NCBI GenBank assembly: GCA_028023455.1
Contig: JAQFVV010000321.1
Span: 64,001-128,000, forward strand
Reading direction: 5' to 3'
From: Epiperipatus broadwayi
Lineage: Eukaryota > Onychophora > Udeonychophora > Euonychophora > Peripatidae
DNA: 64,000 nt
In this document: positions 13,901 to 28,268 of the stretch, in pieces
How positions within the stretch are numbered: position 1 is the first letter of the stretch
Layout: every line of letters begins with the position of its first letter
Position numbers and translations under genes: made by a program
Notes under the pieces: generated by a model
The model's database searches: none
The model's input: the letters and a program-made list of their open reading frames with translations, nothing else
What the model was told of the DNA's origin: nothing

Positions 13901-16900
13901 CAGAATTTTCTGATTTGTGCTTTTTAAACATGTCGATGACTTGATGAAACTCCTTTTCAAGATTTCCATTTTAATATTTTTTTTTGCAACAATTTTGACA
14001 CAATCCAAATATCTTGATAAATATTGTGTTCTTTATTAACTGAAATACTTTCCAGATATATCAGCCACATCAATTTATTATTTCTTTCTATTAAAAAAAT
14101 GTTTCTTCAATTTTTTTGAAATGCGTGACTTAATGTGTTTTTTTTTTATTTTATTTTACTCAATGTAGCCATCCTAATAAAAAAAATTAAATGCAAAATA
14201 ATAAAAACAAACAAAATGCCATCAATAACATAGATTTATTGGAACACTGCATCTTTGATGGAATAAACCAGAACTATTATAAAAGTTGGAGAGAAAAAAA
14301 GATGTAGTTGAGAATTATTTAATTTTATTTAACTATTAATTCAATGTTTGTGTTTAAATCATGGGCTGGAGATTCTTCATCTCTGATTAAAAGAAAAAAT
14401 TTACAATTTATTGATGATTTCACATTTTTTTTAGTTATCATTTTATAATAATATTTGTCTTATTTAGTAATACAATAATTATTTTTCCTTTAACTTTTAT
14501 TTTTCATTTAAATACAAAACTTACTTCAGAAACAGTTTACAATAAACAAATATTGAAATAATTATAGAAACATAAAAAATAATAACTAATTATTAAAATT
14601 CTTTATAATTTATTAATAAAATCCAATGAACACATAAATTAGTTTCCTTTTTTTTTAACTCTTCACAGATATCTTATGGCCATATTTTTTAAGAGAGACA
14701 TCAGAATACCTATTGAATAGCCATTCATTTTTCTTCACAATCTAAATTAGACAATAAACACATTAAATAGTATAGTCACCACAAATGCTATTTAGATGAA
14801 GATGAGAGAATACATAAAATTTAAAAATTCTTTCATAAAAAAGTTTCTTTTTTTGTGCTGGTATGATAACTATATTCGCAGTTATCTAATACATATTTTG
14901 TATTTGATTCATTTATAAGTAAATAATATATGATTATTTTTTACTTTAATCTTTAATTAAGAGTCAATAAATAGTAAAATAATAGATAATCCACTATTTA
15001 TCAATATCGGATCTACTTAATAAAAAAATAACAATCACACTACACTTTTTAAATTATAAAAGAATATGTTATTATATTATAAAAGAATCTTTTTTGCTAT
15101 TTTCTTATGAGTTAATAAATATTGAAAATCTGGGCTCAATTTTTTCTCGTTCATTTTCTAAAATTCAACAAAAACTAAAGTATCACTATTAACTACAAAT
15201 TTAGTACTTAAATTCATAACTAATTTTTTATTTAACTCTCTAATCATGTATCCTGATCACTATCTAATTTATAATAATGTGAAAGGCTAAAACCTTTGAC
15301 AGAAGTGTCTTAAAAATGCTTAAATGACAGCCAATCAGATAGTAATATAATAATGACTGCACAAGAAACTCTAAATTCAAAACACAAGTCAGAGGTTTTA
15401 TGAGAAAAAGCATTTTTAAGGCGCTTCTGTCAAAGGTTTCAGCCTTTCACGTTATTATTATTTCATCTGCTTGTGCTTAATAAATTTAATATATCTAATT
15501 TATATTAAATACTTATAAAAAACCATTATGAAAATTTCATGCTGCATTCCATTTTTGACTTATTAACTACTTTTAAATATTCTAGAAAAACGATTTCCAT
15601 AAAAATTTAATATTGTACTAACAATTAATTACACTCTTGAAAAAATAAACATTTACTATTTTGTAAAAATCCTTTCTTCAGAACTCATTCCAACATTCTT
15701 ATACATTAAAATTATATTTCTATCTAGATCAATTAAGAATTTCCATTTCTGAAACTAATATATTATTTCATGAGAGAATATTAATTACCTTAGCTAAAAA
15801 TTATGTTACATTACATTATTAAAGTTTTTATTTATATTTCTTTATTTTCTAAATTATTGCTGTATTATAATTCTGAACATTCTAAAAATATCTATTTTTT
15901 AAAAAAAAATATAATATTTATTATTAAGTTATTTGATTAAGCTTTTATAATATATACTTTACTAATGAATTCCTCTTTCTATAAACCAATATAGTTGTCA
16001 ATATCATCAAAAATGGATCTATTAAAATTTATTTTATTTTGAAATACACCTGGGTCTCGTTTTATGCGGTAGATAGATTCCTCAGAAAATGCGCACAAAA
16101 GAAATTGCACAAAAATAGACTTAACTTACCTTGAAAAATGGGGGATACGTACTGTAATTTTCCAAAAATCGCATAAAAGCAAAGCAGCAACGTAAAATTA
16201 CTTTAAAATTTGCATTAAAAAAAAAATAAGAAAATAAAATATGACTAATAAAAAATTTCAAATTTGAAAAAAATTGATATAAGACAAACTTTTTTTACTA
16301 ACTAAAGTATTTAATTTTATTCAAAACAATATATTTTTATGTGTAATTTACATTTTTTTCATACATGTACGATATTTTAATAATTATCGCTATTCGAGAC
16401 ATCAGATTCGTCACCAGAAGATGTACAACTAGCGCCAACATCAGTTTTTTAAATTGGTCTTATAGTGGATTCGCCCAAACTAAAACATTTTCCAATCTCT
16501 GTTGATCCTTCCCATTTCGCTAAGCGATCTAAAATTGAAATTTTTGTTTACAAAGAAATTCATTTTCTTGAGTGTTTTTTTTCTCTCCGTTAGAGTAAAC
16601 TAAAAGTTTAAAATAAAAATAAGAACTTAGACTTACGATAATAAAAAGATACCAACTCACCACTGTTGGGCAAAATTTAATTAAAACAATTAAAAATTAA
16701 ATTCTTATTTTTATCTTTAATTTTTTAATTTTCAATTCCATTTAAAAATCAAATTTCATCGTTTCACATCACGTTACATAATTTTTAAATTGTTAATTAC
16801 AATTAAAAATCAGATTTTAATTGCCAAATTTAATTGTGCCCATCGCTGTTACTCGCCTTTTAAAAATAAACTTGCGGACACTAAATGACTAATTGATTAT

Positions 16901-19900
16901 GTACTCGTTTTATAAAAAGCAAAAATATAATGCGATTTAAAATACAAAAACAACAACATACATCAAATAGGCATCTATAACGTTTGAACAGATTTACATT
17001 ATAATCTTGTAAAATTTATTACTTGCATTAACTAAATGATTAATTGATTACGTCTCTTTTGTAAAAAAGCAAAAATAGAATGTGATTTAAAATGCAAAAA
17101 CAACAATATACATTATTTTTCATCTATAACGTTTGAACAGATTTATATTATAATCTTGTAAAATTTAATATGTGTGTATATAAAATGGGGAAATCCTGAT
17201 TTTAAGTGAATTATGAACTTTATTTCATAAAATCTATTACAGTACTATTATAAAGCACTGAAAATATTGAAATTATTAGTTGGAAGTCGAACTCCGATAA
17301 TGCGCTATTATTTTAAATATGACGTGAGTGCACAAAATTTATAATATTTAAAGTAATAGCGCATTATCGGAGCTCGACTTCTGATCTAATAATTTTTATC
17401 ACATAAAAGAAAACCGCATACAAAGATATTAAGAAGAAACACGAATCGCATAACTTCAAAATCGCATTAAATAAAACGAGACCCGGGTGTACTTCTATAC
17501 ATGTATATTGCAAATAAACTAATTCTTTTATATGTATTTACAAACCAAAAAATAAATAATCTAAAATAATTATTATTAATAATTACATCTCTATAAAAGA
17601 ATACACTCATTTGTAATATAACTACATTAATATTCAGGAACTGCTGCAGACCAATTTTTATAATTTCTATAAAGCAACATTCATTAGAAAAATATTTTAC
17701 AGATTTTCTTATCTGGAAATGGTATAATGATTGATTTCAATAAAATATGTAATTTGTGCAAATATTGTAATATATTAAATTAAATTATTTTCTATAGCAT
17801 CACTATCTAAGACAATGATCTTTTTTTTTTTTTTTTTGGATAAATTGCATTGTAACATTAATTTATTTTGGATTAATTCATAGAAAACATGTGCAAAGCT
17901 ATAGAAACTTTTTTCTAGATTTAAAATTTGCTTTATCTTCTTTCGATTTTCTATTTTTCTTCATTGTTATGTAATTTGATATTGTAGTACATGAAAGGTT
18001 AAATAATTTAGATGATATATATATATATTATTTACTAATAGTTGTAAGCTCCAAAATTATTTTTATATGTACAAACATCTTTCTAAATTTCATTTTTAAT
18101 ATATCTTTATTATTTTAATTTAAATACCTGTTGTTGAAGGTGTATTATCTCCTACATCAATGATATTATGAGTATTTTTTATATGCACCCAGTCATCACT
18201 TTCAGATGTGGTAGGTTCTTGTTTCACTATTGAGGAAGAGTCGGGTAAAGCTGATGATATTTCTTCAATCTATTAAAAAATAATATTAATAATAATTTAA
18301 CAATTAATGTCAAAATTATCTGATTGCAAAAACAAATTTACTACTAACTGAAAAAAGATCTTTGATTCCTCTTTGGGACCTTACAGAAATCAAATGTTAA
18401 TTTGTCACTAATAAGTATTAAGCAAATATGGATGAGCTGCTCATCAACAGGCATCAGTTGGTATGAGAAGTTTACTAGCATTCAATTCTATGAATAGGAC
18501 CAAAAAATATGATATCCCTTCCTCCTCAGAAAATATGTGTGTGTGAATGATTCTTTCGCAAACTTGGAAGTTGAAAAGTTATCAACCAAGGCAGCAATTA
18601 ACAATGAAAAGCAGAATGCTATGAAACACCAAGTTATGAACTGAGATTCTCATTCAATAGTGACTTTCTATTTGGCTACTTTGTAAAAAAAGACTACATA
18701 ATTGAAAAAAAAAAGATGATGAAATGATATGAAAAATGGATATATACTTTATTATAAGAGCACATAGGACACAAATTCAGTATAGAAAAATAATAATAAT
18801 AAAAGGAAAACATTGTGAAGTTTGATAGTATATCTGAAAGAAATATAAAATATTTTGCGTAAAACTAAACTACATTTTAAAATTGTGATGAGAGATGAAA
18901 AATATGAATACATTTAGATTTGACTGCAGAAATGAGAAAATATATTTTTGTGGAATTTGCTGGAAAAGTAAAGCTGATATATTATTAATTCTTTTTTTTT
19001 TTTTTGAAAAAAATTAAAAACTGAAATGGATTTAGAAATATTCAAATAAAAGTATTGCACAGTAGGATTGTATTTTGATAAAAAATAAATATTTCAAGAC
19101 TAATGTGCTTAATAGAATCAACTGGTCATCAATCAGTGAGATGTAAAATACATGCCAATGCAAATATAGAAGGCAAAAACCATTAATAAAGTTAGTATCA
19201 ATAATTGATATTCTTAAAGTTCAAAAATACTTCAATATTTTTATGTATTATCATATCTTAGTAAATTTATTATCAGTCATCAAAATCAATATAGTTCTAG
19301 ATTATATTAATTAAACTAAGTATTTATAAAATTATGAGACTGTGAAGTAAGTTACAAAGTAATAAGCAGATTTACACTGAGTCACTAATCTCCCAAGATA
19401 CTGTCTCAATAGCATAAAAATACTATCACTACCCTATCACTTTACCACTCATCTATAGCATTCTTATGGCTTTTAAAATGAAATAAAATTATCTTTAATA
19501 ATACTAAAAATAATTCCTAACTTTTAATTTAAAATATAATTAAATAATCTCAGGTTCTTCTAAGCTGTTTTAAAAATAATAATAACTCATGTAAATAAGT
19601 ATGATGTGGGATTTTATATCAAACTTAAATACACCCTAACTTATTTAAATAATAATAATAATACTAATCTTAGAATGTAATTTAATCTCATCTATTTCTA
19701 TGATATAATTAATCATTAAATAAATAAACAATCATATGTATATCTTTTATTTCATATGGCATCTTAATTTTGGAATAGATCAAAATCTTATACTTCATAA
19801 TCTGTGGCAATGAACAATATTGTATTCTTATAATGTACATTATAACATCTTATGACCATTGTAATATTTATGTTCATGTCAATCAATTCTTATAAAATAA

Positions 19901-22900
19901 TGTTAAGCAAATATGGTATTCATTTCTAAAACAATAATAACAAATTCATTTTTGTGCAAATATTATGTTTATCTCAAATCATCTGATGTCAAAATGCTGA
20001 GTGAAAAATAATGAAACTCGACACACTTTTAAAACAAATTAACAAATTTATTTACAATAACTTCAAATAAAATTTATTTACACTATTTACAGTCTATAAC
20101 TTATGACAACAAATAAAATAAAAATAAGAAATACAAATATAAGAGGCTTACACTGTTATTAACTTATGTACTTAATAAGCAATTACACATTGCTTCAAAT
20201 GCTATATTAATATTATTACAGTGTGTTTTTCTTAAAACTTAGATTTGAAAAAAAAATAAATAGTAGTAATCTTTAATTATTACAAATAATAATACATGTC
20301 AAGATTATCTATGTAGTATGTGTAGATAATGTAACTCTACCTATTAAATAACTACATTAATTAAATATTATTTATAATGTATTATCATGTATACACTTTG
20401 TTATTAGCATTGCCTAATAACTTTATATAAAATTAAAATGTCTTTGTAATATAAACAAATAATTGACTGTACTTATACTTTACTTAATGTAATTCCTGTT
20501 ATACATTTTATAAAATATGCATTCTATATTTGTATTATTCAAACATTAATATTTAAATCATTTATCAATTTTAAATTTATAAAAAACATTACATTAGATA
20601 AATTTTATGATTCCTTTCTGTGTAAAATCATTATTTTACCCTATGTGCTTTACTAACCTTTCTAATAAATTTCTATCTATAAAACATATTCTAAACTCAT
20701 TTAAAAACATTTTCCGGAAAACAAATATCAACTTCAAATAAAATATCCATTATCCAAATTACTCATACTATATTGTCTATACTTAGTAAACTTTTCAATC
20801 TAAATGTAGGCTTCTACTCATAACGTAACTTAGCTTATTCAATAAACAAAATACACAAAAATATAGACTTTTAAAATCCTTTTCTAAATTTCAAAAAATA
20901 AAATAATTACTTAGATAAGTAATAAACATCATTTTAATACTAAGCATAAATAAAAATATCAAAATTATTTACGAAAGAATCATATAATTATTTTCTAAGC
21001 TTTTACGTAATGTTGTATCATGTTTATATTATAAATTAAAAATTTATGCATATTTTAAGAAAGTTTGATGTCAATATAATGTATGTGTTTTCATAATATA
21101 TTTATCCATTCATTCTACAACAACATAATATTCAGTTGATCTAAAGAAAAACATATTAAATTCATTAAAAATCATTATACAATATTTTTACCATAATAAT
21201 AATATTGTCCATTCTGCTATCCAGTATTCTTCGGAATTTGCAGCTTCATAAAATAAAAATCATTCACATTTTCACTCATAAACATTCATTAGAATATTCG
21301 TGTTATATTAATTATAAAATAAGTTTATGTAATTAATTATATATTATTTTAAAGTTACTATTTAATAAATGTACCTAACCTACTTTTTAAGAGTTTAATA
21401 ATATTTAAATTTTATGTTAAATAAATAAAATAAATTCATATTACATGATCCATCGTTGATTTTTCCTACCATAAAAGTTCCAACAAATATCCTCCGTATA
21501 AAGTCAATAAAACACTATTTCCTGTTCCGTTGTATCACGTGTTTTCTTGAAAGTTTATAATAAAAATGATAACGTTTATTTTTTTAAAAAAAAATAATAA
21601 GTTCCACAAGAAAACAAATAAAATTCAAAAATAGTTTATAAATTCTGGATCCAGTTCTTCATAGATTATTATTCAAAAAGTTATTATTTCAAAATTAATT
21701 TATAATTGTTGAATTATTCTCCTTTAATTATTTTCATTAACTTAATTTGGCCTAAACTGGTTTGGCCTGGACGTCCACGTATTATTTTGCGCATTTATAA
21801 ATAATATATTCAGGTAAGAATTAATTTCTTCATCTATAACGACCTGCGTTTAGATTATTTCGATATAGCCATTTTATTATATTGCAATTTTAAATAATCA
21901 TATTTATAGTCTATTTGCCTTTTTAAAACGTCAATATTTAGTCTTTTAGCATAAAGACTTAACAAGGCAAGTATTTATTTAAAATTACTACTGCTTCTTA
22001 TATCTTTCATCAAGATATGTATATTACTTCTATAATTTGTCAAAATATTTTCTTTTACAGAAATATTTATATTTCTTTAAAATATCTATTAGTAATAGAC
22101 AATAGTAATTTAACTTTTGAAAACTATTTATAGTCCAAAATACTACTTTTCTCCATCTTGTAGTTTTATGTACTAATCCAGCGTCTGTTACTTTTCCAAC
22201 ACAAAGTTTCTGATATATTTCTCCGATGTGTGAGGTTTCCATGATTATTTGTACGTAAATTGAGTTTCGATATTGAGAAGATGATAGAGAATTATTAAGT
22301 TACTCCTGCATACTTATCATTTAAAATTATAAAATTATATACAATAACACTCTTATGATTTTAAAACTGATTCTTAAGAGCGTTTATAAATTTACTTAGC
22401 TATTTTCTCAATAGCACAAACGACTTAGAAGTTTATTGTAGAGAGCCCCCCTCAACAATTGAATCCAGCTTATATACTGCCAGAAACTCCACATTTGATT
22501 GGTTTGTTTAAACAATCAAACTTTACTTATTTACATATTTATCAACTCACTATTAAAAATAAAATAATGACTTATTTAATATTTAATATTTTATCAAATT
22601 CTTTCAAAACAATATTTATCGTTTATTCAAATCTATTAAACAGTCTTTTGAAATATTATTTCTCACTTGATTTAAATCTTAACTTTTATAAAATCATTTA
22701 AAATAAATTAAATCTTTTTAAATACGTTATATTTTTAAGACAATATTTTTAAAATCAAATTTAATATTTTACATTAATATCTTTATTTTTATCTCGTGAT
22801 AACTCACGTATTATTTATAAATTTTATAACATGATTTTGTAAAATAATAATTATGCAACTTTATTAGACAACTTCCACGCGTGTGTATAACATCTGTTCT

Positions 22901-25900
22901 TTATAATACAAGAACGCTTGTCTAAAAATAAACTTAACAATTGCTTTTTTAAAATAAATATTTATTTTTAAAATAAATAAGATATTATATCAGATTTTAA
23001 AATAATTATTTGATATGATTAAAATCAAATATTAATCTCAATTTAAGTATTTATAATTTAAAATATTTTTATTCACTTTTAACATATATTTCAAATTAAA
23101 TAAATATTTTTGTCTAATTTTAACTTGTCTTTTAAATACTTTAGCTTTAAACATTTGTTATTAAATTTATTAATGCAGTATTACATCATACTCATCATCA
23201 TTTTAATATCTTCTCAAGATCAACACAATTCACATTTCAAATACTCATAGATTACTTTAATTAAACTTATGGTAACATTACCACAAGCAAAGTCAACATC
23301 ACATCTTTAAAATACTTCTTAAATTTAAAATTTTCTACTAGATTAGCACAAAACTTAAATGGTGACCCATATAAAAGNNNNNNNNNNNNNNNNNNNNNNN
23401 NNNNNNNNNNNNNNNNNNNNNNNNNNNNNNNNNNNNNNNNNNNNNNNNNNNNNNNNNNNNNNNNNNNNNNNNNNNNNNNNNNNNNNNNNNNNNNNNNNNN
23501 NNNNNNNNNNNNNNNNNNNNNNNNNNNNNNNNNNNNNNNNNNNNNNNNNNNNNNNNNNNNNNNNNNNNNNNNNNNNNNNNNNNNNNNNNNNNNNNNNNNN
23601 NNNNNNNNNNNNNNNNNNNNNNNNNNNNNNNNNNNNNNNNNNNNNNNNNNNNNNNNNNNNNNNNNNNNNNNNNNNNNNNNNNNNNNNNNNNNNNNNNNNN
23701 NNNNNNNNNNNNNNNNNNNNNNNNNNNNNNNNNNNNNNNNNNNNNNNNNNNNNNNNNNNNNNNNNNNNNNNNNNNNNNNNNNNNNNNNNNNNNNNNNNNN
23801 NNNNNNNNNNNNNNNNNNNNNNNNNNNNNNNNNNNNNNNNNNNNNNNNNNNNNNNNNNNNNNNNNNNNNNNNNNNNNTATTAAAGAAAAAGGTATTTTTT
23901 AAACTAAATTTGGAAAAAGGATTTGGAGATAAAATTACATCTCAAATACAGTATTTCAAATAGGTTTGATTTGGAAAACTCAGGGTAATAATTAGAAATG
24001 GAAATGATTGTTAATTTGTTTAAAATGTAAACCAGCCCGGCATTTCGAATTTAAAAACACACTCCTGGTCCGTGATGGTAAAGCTAAACAAAAACTGTTA
24101 GGAAATGATGAAGAAATCCCTCTGGCGAATCGGACCTCAACGTAAAAGGATCATCTCATCGATGACGTAATGTAAAATCAATCCTTCACATTAACATATA
24201 AAAGGAAAATTTCGGAAGGAGGTATTAATCAGTGACTAGTGACTGGAAATTGATTGATTACGTTAGTAGTAACATGGAGTGTTGACGCTAGGGGGATTTA
24301 AAAAGCCTTATAGCTTCCAATCCCACCCAGTTCTATGAAAAAGAGAAAAAATGGTGTAACTGAGCACAGACGTTCGTTACATTGTTTTTTTATATATAAT
24401 TATTAAACAAGTTAAAATAAAAAGTTCGCATTTAAAAACTTTCTTTAAAAATTAAAAATTGAAATTAAAATATCGTCTTAAACTCTTATATATTAAGTCG
24501 CACAGATAATAAAAATTATTAAAATAAAATTTTTATTAAAGAAAAAGGTATTTTTAAAACTAAATTTTAAAAAGATTTGGAGATAAAATTATATCTCTAA
24601 ATCTGTCTTTAAATATATTTTTGATTTGGAAAACAGGGTAATTAATTAGAAATGGAAATGATTGTTAATTAGTTAAATGTAAACCAGCCTTCGGCATTTA
24701 AATGTAAAAACACCTGTCAGATAAGAAAACAATAAAAACTGTTAGCAAATAAGAAGAAATCCCTATGGAATCGGACCTCAACGAAAAGGATCATCTCATC
24801 GATGACGTAATGTAAATTCAATCCTTCACATTAATATAAAAGGAAAATTTTGGAAATTATTAATCAGTGACTAGTGACTGGAAATTGATTGATTATTGAC
24901 GATGTAACAGCTAGGTGTTAGCGCTGGGGGGATTGAAAAAGACGCACAGCTTCAATCCCTTCAGTTCTGCTAAGAAAGAGAAAAAAATGGGCCATCGTTT
25001 ATACAATGAGGACCAACTACACGAAAAACAAAATCTCCAAAGGATAAATAAATAAATCAACCGGATAATAATCTTCGGACGACGTGGGAATTCACGTTTA
25101 AACGGCCAGGAATATAATAGGATGAACTATTTCAATAACCGTAAGAACTTTAAAATTTATGAACAGTAAATTAAAAACTTTTCATATTTAAAATGATTTT
25201 AATATTATTCTATCTGACCAACAATATTTATTAATTGGTTATAATTTTATTTAATGTATTTAATTTGTAAAATCATTTCCATTTATTTATTTATTTATTT
25301 AATTTTGTTCTTTAAGTTGTTATGATTTCTGTTTTCCGTTAAATAAATTATAAAAAAAATGTTAAACTTGAGTCGGGCGTGAATGGCTGTATCGATTTGT
25401 AAAGATAATTAAGGGAGGGTAATCTTGGGTTGTTCATTTCGTGGTTGAATTGGTTCAATGGATTGGATATATTTATGTAATTAGTAGGTGTAAGCATGAG
25501 ATCCGCTACGGGCAGGATTATAAAATACGCCACACACCCTCTGTTTGCCTATGGATGGGTTTGTAAGTCGGCAGAAGACCGCAGCCCATTCCTATGGAGT
25601 TTTTAGTTTATTGATCTACTTGCCCACAGATGTCACATTCCTGTGGGTGGAGAGTCAATGTCGTTTTTCTTTCTTCATATTGTTCAGATGTACATTCCTG
25701 ACAATATAATTGTTTATCGTATCATGCTACATTGAATACATGAATGTATCAGATGGATTGGCGCCGGTTGATTGCGAAATGTGTTGCCTAGGGTTAAATA
25801 GGGATAGAATATTTTATTTTCGAATGCAAATCTATATAGTATATTCAGGCTCGATCCTATAAAACTATTAAATTTAAGTTGTTTATAGACGCTTGCATAG

Positions 25901-28236
25901 ATTGGCTATCGGTTAAATATGTTTGCGTTTTCATATTTGATCGGAATATATAGACATTCGACAAATACTGATACCTTACGGTGAGTATCTAAAAGGTATT
26001 TATTCGGATGTCTTTTAAGTTATTGGTGACGATGCAAGTATCTTACGATGAATACTGGAGGGTTTCTTATAATTCCCTATGCAATTGTCAGTAATCAATA
26101 ATTTTGTATTTTGATCGTTTATGTTTACTTTGAGATGTTTTTGACCGTTGAAATCTATGTAACCGATCTATAGCAACATATTAAACAGGTTTATAAGTCC
26201 ATCTGTGCGAACTTGATTAAAAATGTAAATTTATAATATAATAGTAATGCAATGTAAATTAAAGTAAAATCAAAGTAAAAAAAAAAAAATAATGTTAAAT
26301 GTTAAATTAAATGTAAATCACTAAAGTAATTTTAAACCTTATATATATGTGCATAAATAAATGTTTGTATGTGAATTACTGGCAGTGGCTTACTTTATTC
26401 TTTTATATACTAGTAAATGATATTATTAAATCTCTGCTATTCCACTGAGCTAGTGACATGGGCTAACGACCGGAATCAAAATTTAAAAAAAAAAAAATAA
26501 TAATTTTTTTTTTTTTTGACTTACGTATCTGCCTACTTTATAAATTTTTCTAGGTTCAAATGCCTAGATGGCGCCCCGTAGTGCAGTTTACGTTAAGTAT
26601 TTTCTCCCGATCGTTAAAATACCAAATGTCTAAATGATAAAGATGTACTAGATGATTGGAAGAATGCAGTATTAATATTAATATTTAAAAAAGGTGATAA
26701 AGAGGATATTAGAAATTACAGACCTATCAGCCTTTTATCAGTTACATACAGATTTTTTACCAAGATAGTTACAACTCGTCTACAGAGAACATTGGATTTC
26801 CCCCAACCAAGATAAGCTGGATTTAAAAGTGGTTTTAGTACAGGAGATCATATCCAGGTATTGAGAGAAGTTATAGAAAGGACAAATGAATATGAGTTGC
26901 CATTATGTTTTGGATTTGTAGACTATGAAAAGGCATTTGAATCTATAAACTTTTCTTCAGTGATTAAAGCATTGGATCATCAAGGTATAGACCCAAGATA
27001 TTGTCAAATTTTAAAGAATATTTATAAAAATGCAACAGCAACAATTAGATTAGATAATGATACTGGGAAAGTCAACATTGAGAAGAGTGTAAGACAGGGT
27101 GACTCCATATCTCCAAAACTTTTTACAGCAGTGCTGCAAGAAATATTTTGTGGATTAAAATGGGAAGCTAAAGGAGTGAAAGTAAATGGAGATTATTTAA
27201 GTCATTTAGATTTTGCAGATGATGTAGTTGTTTTTGCAACTTATGCTTCAGAGCTGCAGGAAATGTTGCAGGAGTTATCAGATGAAAGTAGGACTAAAGA
27301 TAAATGTTAAAAGACTAAAGTAAAGTTTAATGGATTTTCTCAAAATATGAAAATAAAGATTGATTATGATGAGTTAGAAGAAGTTAACAGTTACAAACAA
27401 CTTGGTCAGATTATTAATACATATGGAAACATAATGGATGAAATTAATCATAGGATTAAACTTGGTTGGAGTGCTTTTGGTAGAAATAACTTGATACTAA
27501 AAGGAAATATATCTACGTGTCTGTAAAGCAAGATTTTTAATAAATGTGTTTTACCTGTTCTTACTTATGTATCAATAATGAAAGAAAGAAACAGTGCACT
27601 GGCAAAGACAGTACTATCAGGCTTCTGAATTTTAGGCTATTAAGATCATATATAATTTTCAATGATTATCCAATTTTGACAGGCAATGTCTTCCAAATTA
27701 TTTATGAGGACGAATAGTTTTAATTTTAACAGTATACAAGCCTAACACGAGCATCAGTTTTGAAAGAAACTTTTTAAATTCCAACCATCAATAAAGATAT
27801 TAAATGTATATATATTTTGCTCTAAATCTTTTTTTTTTTTTTTCTGACTCTTACTTTTCTCATACGGTACTTATTAAACCTATTATTTTGAAATTTCCTT
27901 GTGAGTATATGATATTTTTAGTTATTAAAATGATTCTAAAATTTTAAATACAATTTCAATAAATATTTATGCCTTTAATATTATTGTGAGAGGAAGTTTT
28001 GATAAAGATATCTTCGAATTATTGCTCGCGAGTAACAAGCACACAAGGTATACCCAGCACGCAACTAACACTTTATTTTTCGAAATAGTAATCTATAAAC
28101 CGAAATATAATTTATATTACTTTAAAATTTATTGAAAATATTAATTGAAAGTGTAAAAAAAAAGTTTTACAAACAATAATCTTTTAAAATAATACATTTT
28201 TGAACGATATACTGCCGTAGGGAAAAAAATTAGCTT

Positions 28237-28268
<32 letters not shown>

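Larger units (their letters stand above)
16047..17489 (-). mobile_element. Tigger/pogo-type DNA transposon, internally deleted, with nested insertions
   Basis: The termini CACCTGGGTCTCGTTTTAT and (inverted) CACCCGGGTCTCGTTTTAT match at 18 of 19 bases and are flanked by TA on both sides (16045-16046, 17490-17491), as in Tc1/mariner-pogo elements. Several ATCGCATAA-like subterminal motifs recall Tigger ends. A minus-strand remnant (16379-16545) encodes a CENP-B-like helix-turn-helix. The DDE catalytic region is missing. A hAT MITE, a 150-bp tandem duplication and a 124-bp inverted repeat sit inside. Confidence 0.85.

Noticed and set aside
23359-23883. 174-codon open frame
   Set aside because: It runs almost wholly through the 500-N gap and has no real sequence content.
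26436-26460. tRNA-like TAGCTCAGTGG on the minus strand
   Set aside because: No B box or cloverleaf arms at the right distance, so not called a tRNA gene; at most a decayed SINE piece.
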